Origin: Dolomedes plantarius
Lineage: Eukaryota > Arthropoda > Arachnida > Araneae > Dolomedidae
Direction of reading: 5' to 3'
Length of the DNA: 64,000 bases
NCBI GenBank assembly: GCA_907164885.2
Contig: OU015499.1
Span: 147,965,118 to 148,029,117, forward strand
The notes under the pieces are model-generated. The model ran no database searches. It saw nothing but the letters and a program-made list of their open reading frames with translations, and had not been told where the DNA came from. Both the position numbers and the translations under genes were made by a program. Shown here piece after piece: positions 44,143 through 56,459 of the stretch. The first letter of the stretch is position 1. Every line of letters starts with the position of its first letter.

Positions 44143-46939
44143 CATGGGTTCCCAAACTTATCCAAGTCGTGGCAATCTTAATAGAATTAGAATATTTCCA
44201 CGGCACCCTCTCATATGTTATCTATCTGTGATATATTATTATTTATATTATGTATAATATATATAAGTTTCATATTTGTATGACTGTGAAGAAGAAATTA
44301 TAGAAGTGGTAAGAGCATTAATAAATTAATACAACTTGTGTTAAAAAATCACACAAGTACTTTAATTGTAATTAATAGGAAAACATATTAATAAAATTAT
44401 TAATAAAATGACCTTCCAAATGCTCTTGGTTTAAGCGTGAGTAGTTTTAGTGTGATGGGTGAGCCTGCTGCTCACTGCACAATTGTTCGAATCACGGAAT
44501 AAAGCTTGATACAGCTACTCTGATTTCTTTTTCGACATTAATTTTCGAATGATATTTTCTCTTTATAACAGCAATTGCTGAAAACCCAGCTTCGTACAGA
44601 TATGAAGTTGCAAAGGGAATTAGAACCCTTATAGCTTTTGCACTTAGTATGGGATTCTAATTTTTTATATATATCCAAAACTCCGTCAAATCCAAACAAG
44701 CGAATTTCGCTTTCAGGTTTTAGTCACTCGCTAGCTCAATTAGATTTTCTTCCTCTTGTTAATTGAATTCTTTTGGACCTTCAACATGGAATGGATCTTG
44801 GATCCTCGCAAACTTCTCGGTTTGGTCTTCTGCAAAGTACTTTGCGAATCAGTCAGTTAGTTGTGATACATGCTCTGTGAAAACTGTCAGCATGCTATGT
44901 GAAACCTTTTCTCCACTACAGACCATGTACTGCTGCAATCAATACAGGAAAACAATCTTTGCCTCCATTATCATTCATTTTTCTTTTCCATATCTTAAGT
45001 TTTTTCTTGAAAGATAAAACCTTCTCTTCACACTTTAATATATGCATGTTACTGCGCTGAAGAGAAACATTCAATGGATTTAGTTTTTCAAATATGTCGC
45101 ACAAGTATGCCATTTTCAGCAAAAAGTCTGGATTCGAAAAATTGATGGCGCTGACATGATCATTTTCTTTCAGGAAATTGTAAATTTCTTTTCGAAGTTC
45201 AAACTTTCGAGATAATACATTGCCACGTGAGAGCCAACGCGAGCTGCAGTAGTATATAAGGGTCCTGTGCTCGGCCCGCAAATCCTCGCATAGGTTTTTG
45301 AAAAATATGGCCTTAAGTAGCCTAGTTTTTATACAGTTTACCACCTTTATTACACATTGTAGGACGAGATTCAGTGGATGACTCAGCGATTTCGATGCAA
45401 GTGCTTCCCTGTGAAGGATGAAATGGGTCCACAAATAATCCAGGGCTTTGCAACGAATCAGCGACTGTAGGCCTCCATAATGACCAGACATTGATCGAAC
45501 ACCATCATTGACACACCGATGCATTTTGTCCAATCCAAATAATTTTCCGTCATGAATGTGTCGGATATCAAACATATCTTCAGCCGTTGCTCTTCCAGTA
45601 ATGCTTTTAAAAAACATAACGTCTTCAACAATAGTACAACCATCAATGAAACGTACATAGATCTTGAGGTGTGCATCCTTATTTCTGTCTGTGGCCTCAT
45701 ATAGTTGCAGTCATAATTCGTTTCCTTTCATTTTCTCTATCAATTGATTCTTGAGATCGTGAGCAATGTGCTGGACTCTTCGATTGATGGTGTTGTTCGA
45801 CAAAGGAATGTTCGCCAGAAGTTTCCCCGTATTTTCTTCTATCGTTATATTAGCCATGTCAACAGCAACCGGTATAATTAATTTCTCAGCAATAGTGTGG
45901 GCCTTTTTGCACTTCGCTACTCTATATGCCAACTTGAATGACGCCAAGTCATTTTTTGGCACTGACGCTTGCTTAGTGAAAACATTTTTTGTTTATGCAA
46001 ATCTTTCATTTTTCTGCTAAAATATTCACGTGGTTTGTCGACTATGTTGGGATGTGTTTTTTCAAGGTGCCGTCTCAATTTTCTTGGATTCATGCTCTCG
46101 GATGATAGACTTTAGAAAAGATCACACACTGCGGTCTCTCTTCATCACTGACTTCTATTGAAGTTAAGCCAAAATCCAAGTAGCTGTATTCGAATTTACC
46201 GCTTATTTCCATGCAAGTCACATGTCGATGCATGATCTTTATTAGTATTTGCATTATCGGTTTTTTAAAAAAAAAAATTATCCATTTTTACGAAAAATAT
46301 CTATACAGCTTTCTGAGAACACGATAAGTTCGTCGACCACCAGCGAGATAACTGACGACGGGACTACCTGCCCGAAAAATCAGACGATATGAGCAATCGG
46401 AGGAAAAGGGATAAGGAGTGTCACTACTCTCGTTCGTCTTTGGTTATTGTGAAATATCTGCAGCCGAGAGGGCAGGTGCAAAGAACGTACAGGAGGCATT
46501 CTCGAAATTCTTTGGACACGTGGCCTCCAACCGTTGGGGATTGAACTGGTTTTTGGTGACTGATCTTAACATTTTTTTCTTTTGTTAAGGAAGAATGCAC
46601 ATACAAGACAAGAACACGACCGGCTATAGGCAAGCCTATATGAGATGTACCATGATCAAGCCATGGTACGTGCCACGAGACAAAACCGGACACTCCTTAA
46701 AACTGCGTCTAGTCTATTGATTCGATCTCCCCTCTCGAAGCAAACACAAAGGTATATAGCGGACTCGAAGAGGAGAGTTGTTTTCCCATTTTAGTCCACT
46801 TTCGTCAAATCTTTCGTCGAGTTATATCGGAATAGTCTTTAGCAATAGATTAGACTGAAGATCATGGACGCTTCGCTGCACCCCTGATCTCTCTGCACGA
46901 CGCCCCAGGGTGTCGTTCAACACACTTTGGGAACCCCTG
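44143..46939 (-). mobile_element. Full-length hAT (Buster-like) element, inactive
   Basis: Termini CATGGGTTCCCAAACTTA and, inverted, CAGGGGTTCCCAAAGTGTG. Flanking 8-mers GTCTAGTG (44,135-44,142) and GTCTAGGG (46,940-46,947) form a target duplication with one mismatch and central TA. Length 2,797 bp. The element encodes one minus-strand transposase pseudogene. The left edge of the big duplication lies inside it, at about 45,811. Confidence 0.85.
44450..46215 (-). pseudogene. hAT transposase (SCAND3/ZBED-like), broken
   Basis: Order on the minus strand: BED-type finger at about 46,060-46,210 ('DEERPQCVIFSKV', then after a one-base frameshift 'MNPRKLRRHLEKTHPN'), in which one zinc ligand Cys appears to be Phe; N-terminal 'SFKLAYRVAKCKKAHTIAEK' (45,711-45,962); catalytic core (44,916-45,617) with 'CVNDGVRSMSGHYGGLQSLI', 'SSRWLSRGNVLSRKFELRKE' and 'MAYLCDIFEKLNPLNVSLQR'; and a C-terminal 'YLYEAGFSAIAVIKRKY' (about 44,565-44,615). 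Several stops separate these parts. The BED frameshift is shared with the truncated copy at 21,720-22,836, so this gene was dead before the duplication. Confidence 0.8.
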
Positions 46940-47617
46940 GTCTAGGGAGTAAACATCTACACATGTAGTAAATCTGATGAAAAAGACTTTTAAGATTAAA
47001 GTATCAGGACGAAAATTTCATTATGGAATTGGCCTATAACTTATATTTCGCATTGTATTATAGGTTTATTTTATCCGTTTATTTCAACAGTTAAATATAG
47101 ACCCTCATTGATTAATTTTACATTTTTTCTTTAAAATTTTTTTTAATCTCATTTATTTTTCCCTTTGGTTTTGAGATTTTTCAACCCAAATTTTTATAAA
47201 TTATAATTATTTCAAATAAATTCTTTTGAAAATCTGTACTCGATAATATCGAGAATATAATATCGATATTACGATATTATCGAAAATATAATATCGAGAT
47301 TAAAATGCCTAATATCGTACGGTCATTATCGTACGTCGATATTTCTATAATATCGATATCAATATCCCATCCGTAGCACGAATTGAATTCAGTTTGGGTC
47401 CTCTGCACATTGACTGCCGGACAGTCCTTAAAATATGCAATATTATGATTTTTGAAATTCAATAACAATAGAATTGATGTTTGAGTAGTATTCTAAACTA
47501 TACAATGAGGAAAATAAAAATAATATAAATAAAATGGGGAAAAATATAGCCTCGAATTTTTGTTATGGATCATATCATTGTTAAAATCTATGTTTAGGCT
47601 AAAGACATAATCAGAAC

Positions 47618-48206
47618 CTTCAGTTTCACAGTTTGAAAAGGCGAAAAAGAAACCAAATTTCTTAAAAGTTTTGTGCAATTTTCTGATTTTAACTGAACTT
47701 CCATTAAGTTTAAATTTGTTTCAAGTTAAATGGGGGGCACATGCCGCCACGTGCCCCCCCCCCCCCGACTTTACGGCTATGATTGTTAGGGAACTTAACT
47801 GGGGGGGGGAGTGCAGGGCACGTCCAGACGGTGCGATTACCCTGAAAATTTAGTATTTTAAGGGGTAACTGAGGTAAAATGGGCAATATTTTAAGCTGTA
47901 GTTCTATAGAAATAACTTTAATGCTACAATTTATTAGCCTTGAAAATTAAAGTTGTTTTAAATTTTAATGAAGAAGCAGCCTGTTTTAGTTCTAAATGTA
48001 GTTGTAGTTCAGTCAATGATGGACAAAAATATGGAAACAAAGTTTCCATCTTTTCCATTTTATTTCAAAAAATAAGTTCAATTTTATTTTAAAAAATTAT
48101 CCCTGGATAATTGACAAGTTAGTTTGATTTCTTAATAAATTTATTTTTATTTTTATTTTATTGCAAAACGTAAATAAATAAGTTGTGTTCCACGTTATCG
48201 GACGAG
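47618..48206. other. 589-bp block present only in duplicon copy 2
   Basis: No terminal repeats or target duplication were found, so it may be a deletion in copy 1 rather than an insertion here. It contains a long G/C hairpin (GGGGGGCAC...GTGCCCCCC, about 47,731-47,760). Confidence 0.6.
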
Positions 48207-48924
48207 CAGCGCGAAGGGGCGAGGTTTAAGAACCAGTCCTACCTATTTGCCGTGCGTAGGGTTGGGTTAAGCAAAAATAGCGCCAAGACAACACATTTCG
48301 CTGGGCGAGTGAGTGTACTTATGAGGAAGCTGTTCACTACCTTTCTTTATGTTTCTCTAACTTTTAATTAACAAGTATTTAATAGTTTATTTGAATTTAA
48401 CTTCTCTTAACTTTGCACAATAATCCATTGTAAAGTAATAGTGCAGTAATCTGGGTGGCAAGGGATGTCCCTTTGAAAAACTTGCTTTGAAGAGGAAAAA
48501 TTAGCTTCGAAATTGAAAATGGGAAGTTCTGGACATGTATGAAAAGGAAGTGAGTTCGATCAGATCAACATTTTAAGGGCATTACCAAACATCGAAAGAA
48601 ACCTCTATCGACTTATTTTCTATTCAACTTATTTCGACACGTAATTATTAATTATTATCGACACGTGAATGTTAATCGTATATATTATATAGTTTTTAAA
48701 TATATTTATTGAATTATTGTCTGCATCAACATATAAGCTTCTAAACTCAATACTATAAAGACCAACAATTACTTTTGGCAAAATCGAACTCTCAAACGTT
48801 TGTGGTCTAACAATATTTTAACTGGTAAAGCACACTTAATCCCCTCACCGTCACTGAACTTTTTCCATTATAAATTTAATAGTAACAAACGTACATGAAT
48901 TGTCGTTATTATTATATATCTGAG

Positions 48925-49203
48925 TGGTCGCGCAGTGGCTAAGTGGTTAAGACATCAGTCTGTCACTCCGGGGGTGCCGGTTTGATTCCCGCATAAGACT
49001 TGGCTGTATTATGGGTAACCGGTCAGTCTTCCGCCTGCAAATGGATCCCCGTCTAGAAAGGGGAGCTGCAAACCATCGCCGGTGTCATTTTTTGTCAATA
49101 AAAATTCTTCTGTGATTGTGTCATTTTTTCTGTTTCTATCTTCCTTGTATTCATATGTACACCGGACTGGGGTGTAATGTCGTCATCCCCCAGGGACATT
49201 AGC

Positions 49204-49252
<49 letters not shown>
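48925..49252 (+). repeat. tRNA-derived SINE with (AT)n tail, copy 2
   Basis: Partner of 24,247-24,602. Box A TGGCTAAGTGG at 48,936-48,946 and box B GGTTTGATTCC at 48,979-48,989 are both kept. The (AT)n tail (49,207-49,252) is about 20 bases shorter than in copy 1. Confidence 0.75.
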
Positions 49253-49254
<2 letters not shown>

Positions 49255-50067
49255 GAGTAATTACTGATAAAGAAATACAATCATTTAATCTACTCACGTG
49301 TATACAGTTGTTGCGATATCTAGTGCGTGAATTCAAACTCACTCAAAAAAAAAGGAAAAAAAATGATCGCTAGTGGACTTTGGAGTACATCTTGAAATAG
49401 CTTGGGCAAAAAATATCATATAAAAGCTGCATCGGAAGAGCAGTCCAACCTATAGCTCACACCCCGAATGTACTTCACACCACAAATGAAGTCAGAATCT
49501 GACACCATCCGAGCATTCATACTTCTGTCTTAAGCCTGCTCGAGTTAGGAATTCGCAAAACTGTAAACAATCAACATGTGCAGGCTGTCTACCCGTAGTC
49601 AAAAGGAGAAAAAGAGGTGTGTTGTTATGGTGTGTGGTGAATCTTTGGCATAAAATCCTGACATTACAACTGATGTTCAGATCGACGTCAAAACACACAA
49701 GCGAAATGTTTACTCTCATTCATTAGTTTTTTAATTCAAAACTTGATTCTAAATCATTATTTAATCAATGACGTATTTAATGTTTTTCCATGATAAAAAT
49801 TCAGTATGATGTGTCTAGAAAAAGAAGATACCGGAATATCGTATGAAATGACGCTTTCAATTGTAGAATCTGGTCACGTATATTTGCTATTCCATGATAT
49901 CTGTAGCATGTGGCTCATTCCAAAGAACTCTGGCTAGAACTCTTTCAGTTCATTTATCATAGTTACCTTCTTTAACCAAAAGCCCATAGTCTCGTCTTAC
50001 AAACTCAATTCACGATGACGGCAATTTAGCACTGTGAAATTCTTGTACGACCCGAGACTAAGGGCCT

Positions 50068-51566
50068 AACTAAGATTCTACTGCTAAAGAGATTGAGGGG
50101 GGATATGTTGGGATCACTGCTTCTCCCATCGATTGCTGGTAAATATCCACTTCATTCTTCAATGAAGTGGATTGACTGATCAACATATTATTGAAAATTC
50201 TTGCGTTAAAACATGAGGGAGTAATAAAAAAGGTTAAAAATACTCTTTATACAAACAAAGGTTTAAAAAAATATTGAATTGAGTACCAAAACTTGTAATA
50301 AAAAATACAGAAAACTAATGAAGAGGTGAAACTATGATAGATAAGAAAAAATAGAATTTTATAATTTATCAGAAAGCCACGTTTTGAATAATATAGGATG
50401 GAACAGATATTGGGCAATTTCAACTGCAGATTGTAACTCGATAGAAAAAGTGAAAAAAAATATCGCCGACTAGATCAAACTACAAGACACAAAACCCATT
50501 TTACCAAAAGCGAAAAGAACATAAAAAAATTCCTGGATTACATAGCACGACGTATTACTAGTAGAAGAGCTGAAGATTAACTGACTGAGAAGGTCAAAGT
50601 CAAGGTAGTAGGGCTTACGGAGTTATTAACTGCGAAAAATTGCACAACTCTCAACTTCGAACGGATAATGAATTAATAAACTTATAGAAATATTCCGAAT
50701 TAAACGAGTTGCCACACATTAATTTAGAAAAATCGCACGGATGCCGCCTGGATCCGTGATCGGCCTGAGCTTTGGCCTGCGAAGAAAATTCTGTTTCCTC
50801 ATAAAGCGGGGGTAAACCGATAACTGAGTGATCAGAAACAGATACCTTGACGATGTCTGTCACTAAAATGAAACGGAATAACCGCTTCCAATAATGAGAT
50901 TGGGTATTGGACCATTGGTGCCATTTATAGGCAGGACAGGGAACCAAAGACGGTTTCCCAAAAGGGAGGTTTTTGCAGTGTTAAAGCAATTATGTTAAGA
51001 TAAAAAGAATTAATGGATGTAGTAATAAAAAAACTTTATTATACGTGGATTTTTTAAACATGGAGGTCAAATGACTTGATAGTATCGCTTTAAGGTCAAA
51101 AGGTTCGGCAGAAAACATCGCTCTGTGACAGTTCGTCATAGGGGGACTCTGCATTATTGAAGTTTGCTTCAGACAGACATTTTTGTTGCTTTAGCAAGAA
51201 ATGTCCCAATCATTAAAATTATGATCCTTTATGCTGAATACTGCCTAGAAAAAGACCGTCGAAAATTTCTATAATAACTGTCGACGTTTGAAATGGACCC
51301 TTTTTGTCATAAGGAACGCGATTTTTCTACGTGCCAATTTTTAGTAATATCAAATGAATCAGGAAAAAAACCCCAAGAAAATACATAGTTTAGCGAAGTT
51401 TTTAAATTTACTTAGAACAAAACTGTAAAACTTGACAAAGAATCGGAAACTACATAATTCAATATAGAATGTAAGAATTCAAATATGCTGCAGTATATTG
51501 CTTAAACGCAAATGACATTTCATTCGTTTATAGCCGAATACTTTCAGTTATAATATCTCATTTTGA
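50068..51566. other. About 1.5 kb present only in duplicon copy 2
   Basis: Copy 1 joins GGGCCTAAATGCGAAGG directly (about 25,439), whereas here 1.5 kb intervenes. No terminal repeats, target duplication or recognisable protein. A deletion in copy 1 is the simpler reading. Confidence 0.5.
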
Positions 51567-51857
51567 AATGCGAAGGTTTCGCCAAATAAATTATAGTTAT
51601 GAAAACTTTGAATTGACGCATGTGTTAAATCCAATTTTTACATTTATCGACCACGTCAAACACTTTTCTTTACGAAAATCCATTTTTCTTTGACCGCATT
51701 CGGTTATACGAGAGACAAACATTCTCATCAAAACAGATTCCAGTTCCTCTTTGAATATTAACTGTTTATACTCAGTGGTACTGATCGCGGGTGGGTTTTC
51801 TAAACAAAAAACTTTTCATAAATTAATGAAAGGTTAATTTTCTTATCCGATTCTGAA

Positions 51858-51940
51858 GGCCGGGGCGATGGCCGTGTGGCTAGGGCGTTGGCATTCGGTA
51901 CTAGACTCTGTGGGTTCCAGTCCCACAGTCTCTGGTATCG
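51858..51940 (+). repeat. tRNA-like SINE head, copy 2
   Basis: Partner of 25,733-25,815. Box A TGGCCGTGTGG is kept (51,869-51,879), but box B reads GGTTCCAGTCC, breaking the invariant TTCGA core. Confidence 0.55.
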
Positions 51941-52154
51941 CTTTCTCGATATCTCAGCTAACGCATCTCGTATTTTATTGTCCATCGTCGACTGACAATG
52001 TCATAGTCCTGATGTAATGCCCACTATTGGCGTGGATGCTTGTAGACGTTCGGAATCAGCTTTAAGCAGTAGGTCCTGGTCAAATGAGCCTTCGTGTAGC
52101 AAAAAATGACCTCAACCAACGACAGCTCCTGAATTTCAATGAATTTTGTTTTAA

Positions 52155-52665
52155 TCTATACTTATATATAAAGAGAGAGCGATTTTGTACGTGGAGGGTA
52201 ATCTTCAGAACCACTGTACCTATTTGAAAAATTCTTTCACTGTTTGAAAGGTACATTATTCCAGATGGACATAGGCTATATATTATGTATATCTGATCAG
52301 TAGAAATAAAGTTAGGGGCTTAATCCTAACAATCTCCATTGTTTCCGCTACTGTCTTCTACCGCTTTTTGTTCCGAAGATTTCAACGATCCTTATCGTGG
52401 TACTATCGCGGTGGGCTTCTGTTCTGACGCTAGCGGTTCGAACCTAGCCGTTCTCCGGCACGCCGTTTTCTTTTAAAAAATTTATTTTAATTATTAACTA
52501 ACATAAAATTAATTTAATGTATTATTTAGGTTATTATTAAGGTAAAAAAAGATTTACAATTTATTGGAATAATATTTACAATTACATTGGAATTATAAAT
52601 TACAACTGGAAATTTATTGGTATAATATTTTGTTCAACCCGGACAAAGTCGGGACGGGCCGCTAG
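52155..52665 (+). mobile_element. 511-bp non-autonomous Helitron with a visible empty site
   Basis: Starts TCTATACTTATATATAAAG after A and ends CTAG before T, with a GC hairpin (52,638-52,653) 12 bases before the end. Duplicon copy 1 reads straight through (GTTTTAATGTGTTATAAAA, about 26,033), confirming both ends and insertion between A and T. It shares its 5' ~165 bases with the Helitron at 13,389 but has a different 3' hairpin. No protein coding capacity. Confidence 0.9.
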
Positions 52666-52737
52666 TATCTTATAAAAACAGCGCAATTTGAGTTCATTTT
52701 CATTAGCCATTTAACAAATGCATATTTTGTATTCACG

Positions 52738-52929
52738 ATGGCATCCTCAATCTCGATAGCTTTTCCACTCATTAAGATTCTAGATATGATAGGTTTTTAT
52801 GTTATTCTGAGTATTCGGTCGGGTAGTTATACGCATTACTTGCAAGCATTTCCTTACTTGGTAAGAATTTATGGCATTTTAAATGCATCGTTACTTACGT
52901 TAGTAAGGTATTTAAACTCTGTATCTTAG
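52738..52929 (+). other. Small hydrophobic ORF, partner of 26,102-26,293
   Basis: 63 codons, four residue differences from its partner. The duplicon resumes just upstream, after the Helitron. No domain. Confidence 0.2.
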
Positions 52930-53544
52930 GTCAGAAAAGCTCTATAAGAATTACATGAGAACAAACACGTTATTACTCGACGATGAACGACAAAATGCCT
53001 GATGCGTTAGCTCAGATATTGAGAAACCTTGGAGAAACTAAGAAAAATTAATCCCAGAGCAAGAAAGAATAAGCTTCGACGGAATACACAAATAAAAATG
53101 GCAGGTAAAGAAAGATAATTGAAATAGTTCATAGAACATAAAAAAGGTTTATGACGTGACGTACAGAATGAAAACAAAATGTTGTAATGGACTCGACGTA
53201 TTGTATTTCCCCAGGTGACGTCACTTATCCTTCAGGCTGTGAGCAATATTTAGCTCGACAAATCTCGCTTCTCAGAATTGTCCCGCAACCACCTACAAAC
53301 TGTATAGCACTAACTCCCGCGATGGCTCCTTTCTTTAGATCTCGATAATACGGGATATTATTCAATAAGTTTCGTAAATAAAAAATATATATATATTACT
53401 CATTTTTCTATAAATAAAATTTTCAGAAGTAATAAATTAAATATTAGAGAAAATAACATTCTCTAAATTAAAATAATAAATTATTTCCTCCTAGGTACAT
53501 TATCAAGGTAAACAAGAAATAGTATAAGATACTAATCGAAATCT

Positions 53545-53880
53545 TTGGGAACATATAGTGCGAGTACCTTACGAGGCATTTCGACGAAATATCACTTACG
53601 AAACCACGTGAATATCCAATTAATGCCAACCGTTTTACACGGGGAATACTTTTGTTTTAAATTTACAACGGCGCAATTGTTTTGCCACACATTTCCTAAT
53701 GAACTTAAAAAATCGATGCATTACAGAACAAATATTTTGGTTTTGAGAACTCCAGGATTTTCAATATGGGCTGCTGTTCGTGTGAATGCCTTTTCCCATG
53801 TTTTATTTGAACGCAAAACATCCGATTTCCTCTACCGTGAACTCTGGTCATCATCGGAAACAGAGCTCATAAACTGTTGA
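53545..53880 (+). other. Unidentified ORF, partner of 26,896-27,231
   Basis: 111 codons, same length and frame as in copy 1 with about ten residue changes and no stop. No family recognised. Confidence 0.25.
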
Positions 53881-53941
53881 ATAATCAGTGACACAATGGT
53901 CGAGATATCGATGCAAATATCGATGAAAGAACAATGTTTGA

Positions 53942-54712
53942 AGAGGATTCTGGGAATCCGTCATTCTATTAAAAACTTTGAAAGCTGTTACTTGTAAAGA
54001 TCCCAGTTCGTTTTTTAGAGTTAATATATCGACTTTTTTGAATAGAATAGAACAAATTCGAAATGAATTTCGTTACTGGATGGATGAGGAAGAAGATGTA
54101 AGTGAAAAATTATTATTTTATTGATCCTTATATTAAATTTCGCCGCGAGATCATTTCAAACGCACCTCGATTTGCACGGGCTAAAATGAAATTAAAATGT
54201 AGATTTTAACCGCGTTTTCATGTTTTTGTAAACATTTACTCTAAAAACATTATAACGATAGAAAGAAATTCTTACGGAAGAATTCGATTGTAAAACAATT
54301 TCTGCTGTCAGAAAAATAGGTGTAAAAAATTTAGGTCAGACGTTCAATGGATATGTAATTAGGTTATTAAACGGTAGTTAAATTATGCTTAAAAAAAGAG
54401 CTTCTTTTACTAATGTGGCGTATTTTCTGCCATATTCATATCTTTCTGCTGAAAAACAAGAATATTTCCCATAATTCTAAGTCTCCAGAAAGAAATCCGA
54501 TTGGTCTATTGCGGATTTTAAATATTTCATAGAACAGATATAGTGTGGGAAGCCAGCGGTCGTAATTTTTAAACGGTAATATTTTCATCTTTCAGAGACC
54601 TGTTAAAGCAGCATCTGCTTTTCGACTAACTTCAAAAACTTTTTTACCTAAAAATAATATAGAATTCTGGAGTTCACTAAGGTCTGTTAAAGAACAGTAT
54701 ACGACATTTTAG
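53942..54712 (+). other. Candidate two-exon gene fragment, copy 2 (open)
   Basis: Exon 53,942-54,097 (156 bp, open) reads 'GFWESVILLKTLKAVTCKD', 'RVNISTFLNRIEQIRNEF', 'RYWMDEEED' and ends at a consensus donor GAT|GTAAGT. After about 500 bp, acceptor TTCATCTTTCAG opens a second exon at 54,596 with 'RPVKAASAFRLTSKTFLPK' and 'WSSLRSVKEQYTTF' before TAG at 54,710-54,712. The junction is phase 0 on both sides. Upstream exons and a start are not identified. It could be a fragment of a transposon gene. I do not recognise the family. Confidence 0.35.
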
Positions 54713-54840
54713 ACCAATGACTTTTCATTTGTATGAAACAATTTAAGAAATTACTTTGAATTAAATATCAAGGTATTTCATTATTAAGACGGCCAAGGAA
54801 TAATTTAAAACTGTTTTTGCTGAAAATAAAGTAATACTTT

Positions 54841-55620
54841 ATGACACCCACAGTTTCAAAAGTACGAACGTTGACAAAATTCGACTTGTACGTAGATTAC
54901 TTTGGTAAATCGGAAGAAACTGGGGTGGTTGGCGACTTTTTGGCGATTTTTTTAAAAGTCGCCAAATTTGCGTTTCTGAGTTCGCGATTTTTTTTCCCCG
55001 CTCATATTTTGTTGTTTTGCTGTTTTTAAAAGTTTAAAATACACGCTGCCATCGCCAATTTGGCGCCAAAATCCCGTTCTGAGACCTGCTAGACTTAAAC
55101 TGCGAAATGTAAACAAATGTGGCGACCAAGAAAGAACTAATAAATTGAAATACAAACTTATTGCTGGCTTTATGAAACTCGTAGGCGCACACGGGATCTT
55201 AGCTTTGCTCAGATACCCTTGCTTCACTCCGCTACGCTCCGTTACGCATCCGTCCAAAAATATTACAGAAAATCCCCAGCAGCGGGCTTCGCCACGTTAC
55301 GCTGACTGTAGTACAGTATAAAAGCTTCCGCTGGCTGTAGAGGTCAGTAGAACAAAGCTTATCCCACAAAAGATGGAATTGTAGGGGTAACCAGAAAAGG
55401 GGATATATCATATCAGGAAGGAAATAATTGCCGGCGGCAGCCCCAAATTCTTCCGATTAACCGTTACGGTATTTCACAATACGGTAAATGTAAAGAAGTG
55501 GTTACCGCTTGGCGTGTTTTGGCGAAGTTTTTTAAATTAGCCGAACCAAAAGACAACGGTAACGCCAACGTAGAGGACAAAAAATTACGGGTGTATACAG
55601 CAGGTTTTAGGCGATTAAAA
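54841..55620 (+). pseudogene. Partner of the 69-codon ORF, split by an insertion
   Basis: The first part, 'VSKVRTLTKFDLYVDYF', and the last part, 'QYGKCKEVVTAWRVLAKFF' (about 55,475-55,620), are the two halves of the ORF at 28,193-28,402. They are separated by 567 bp. Confidence 0.5.
54904..55470. mobile_element. 567-bp insertion in duplicon copy 2, type unknown
   Basis: Absent from copy 1, which reads GATTACTTTATTTCACAAT without a break. It contains a TATAAAAG box (about 55,317) and a hairpin of TTGGCGA/TCGCCAA, but I found no clear terminal inverted repeats or target duplication. Confidence 0.45.
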
Positions 55621-55868
55621 TAATATCAATATTTCTTAGTAACTCCTAAATGATGATATTTCCTCATAATGGAAACTAAGAATAGGATATTGTCTTGCAA
55701 ACAATAAAACGAAAACAAGGCCTAATAATAAAATCGCATCAGTCAAAGTTATCTCACACAATAAGAGCCTTATCCACTTCTTTGCAAAAGCCAAACTGAA
55801 CAATTGTAATAATTCCTAATTGAAGAACCTTATAGGAGAATTGCCTAATTTTTTACAAAAGATTAATT

Positions 55869-56459
55869 GGTACTTTGGGATTATCCCGTCGACCATTTTC
55901 GCCAAACCCGATATTATCACCAAAAGGTAGCTTTTGCGCCAATAACCGCAAATTTTATCACATTTACTGTGTAATCCTTGACTACGCGAGTTAGTGTTCT
56001 TTAGCGTGTTGAAATATACTGTTTTTTTTTTTACTCCGCTGCAAAATGATTCGAATTTTGAATTTGCCTAGCACCGAAGAGAGTGCAGTGGCATATTTTC
56101 AAGAGTATGGAATCATTTCTTCTAAGAAAATGTGCGTGAATGGCGACTGCACAAGGATAATGACTTGTTTGTTTGCGCTTTAAAAAATATCAAGGACTTT
56201 TGGTCACCGAAATGATTGATAATAATATATATGGTTAGATTCAAGAATAATTCAATATGCAATTATAAAAAAATAGAGGTGTTTACTTTGTTTTGATTCT
56301 TTTTATTAATAATGTGTTTTAATAATAATATTGTATTCATAATAAATTTAATGTGTTTAGAATGTTTATTTTGGAAATTGCTTTTTCATTATGATGGCGT
56401 CAAAGGATTTGCGTATTTTCGCGAGCATTGACAGGTTGACGGAATAATCCTAAAGTACC
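55869..56459 (+). mobile_element. Merlin-like DNA transposon, deletion derivative
   Basis: 591 bp bounded by inverted repeats (GGTACTTTGGGATTATCCCG against GGTACTTTAGGATTATTCCG, at least 25 bp) and a perfect 8-bp duplication GATTAATT (55,861-55,868; 56,460-56,467). Duplicon copy 1 shows the empty site (GTCTAATT, about 28,767). GG-starting ends plus 8-9 bp duplications are typical of Merlin, and the internal ORF agrees. Confidence 0.7.
56046..56183 (+). pseudogene. Merlin/ISXO2-like transposase N-terminal fragment
   Basis: 45 codons from an ATG. 'LNLPSTEESAVAYFQEYGII' followed by 'SSKKMCVNGDCTRIM' resembles the N-terminus of Merlin (IS1016/ISXO2-like) transposases: a short helix with 'E.A..FLQE.G', then the first Cys pair of a zinc ribbon. 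The rest of the ribbon and the DDE domain are deleted, so it cannot be active. Confidence 0.5.
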
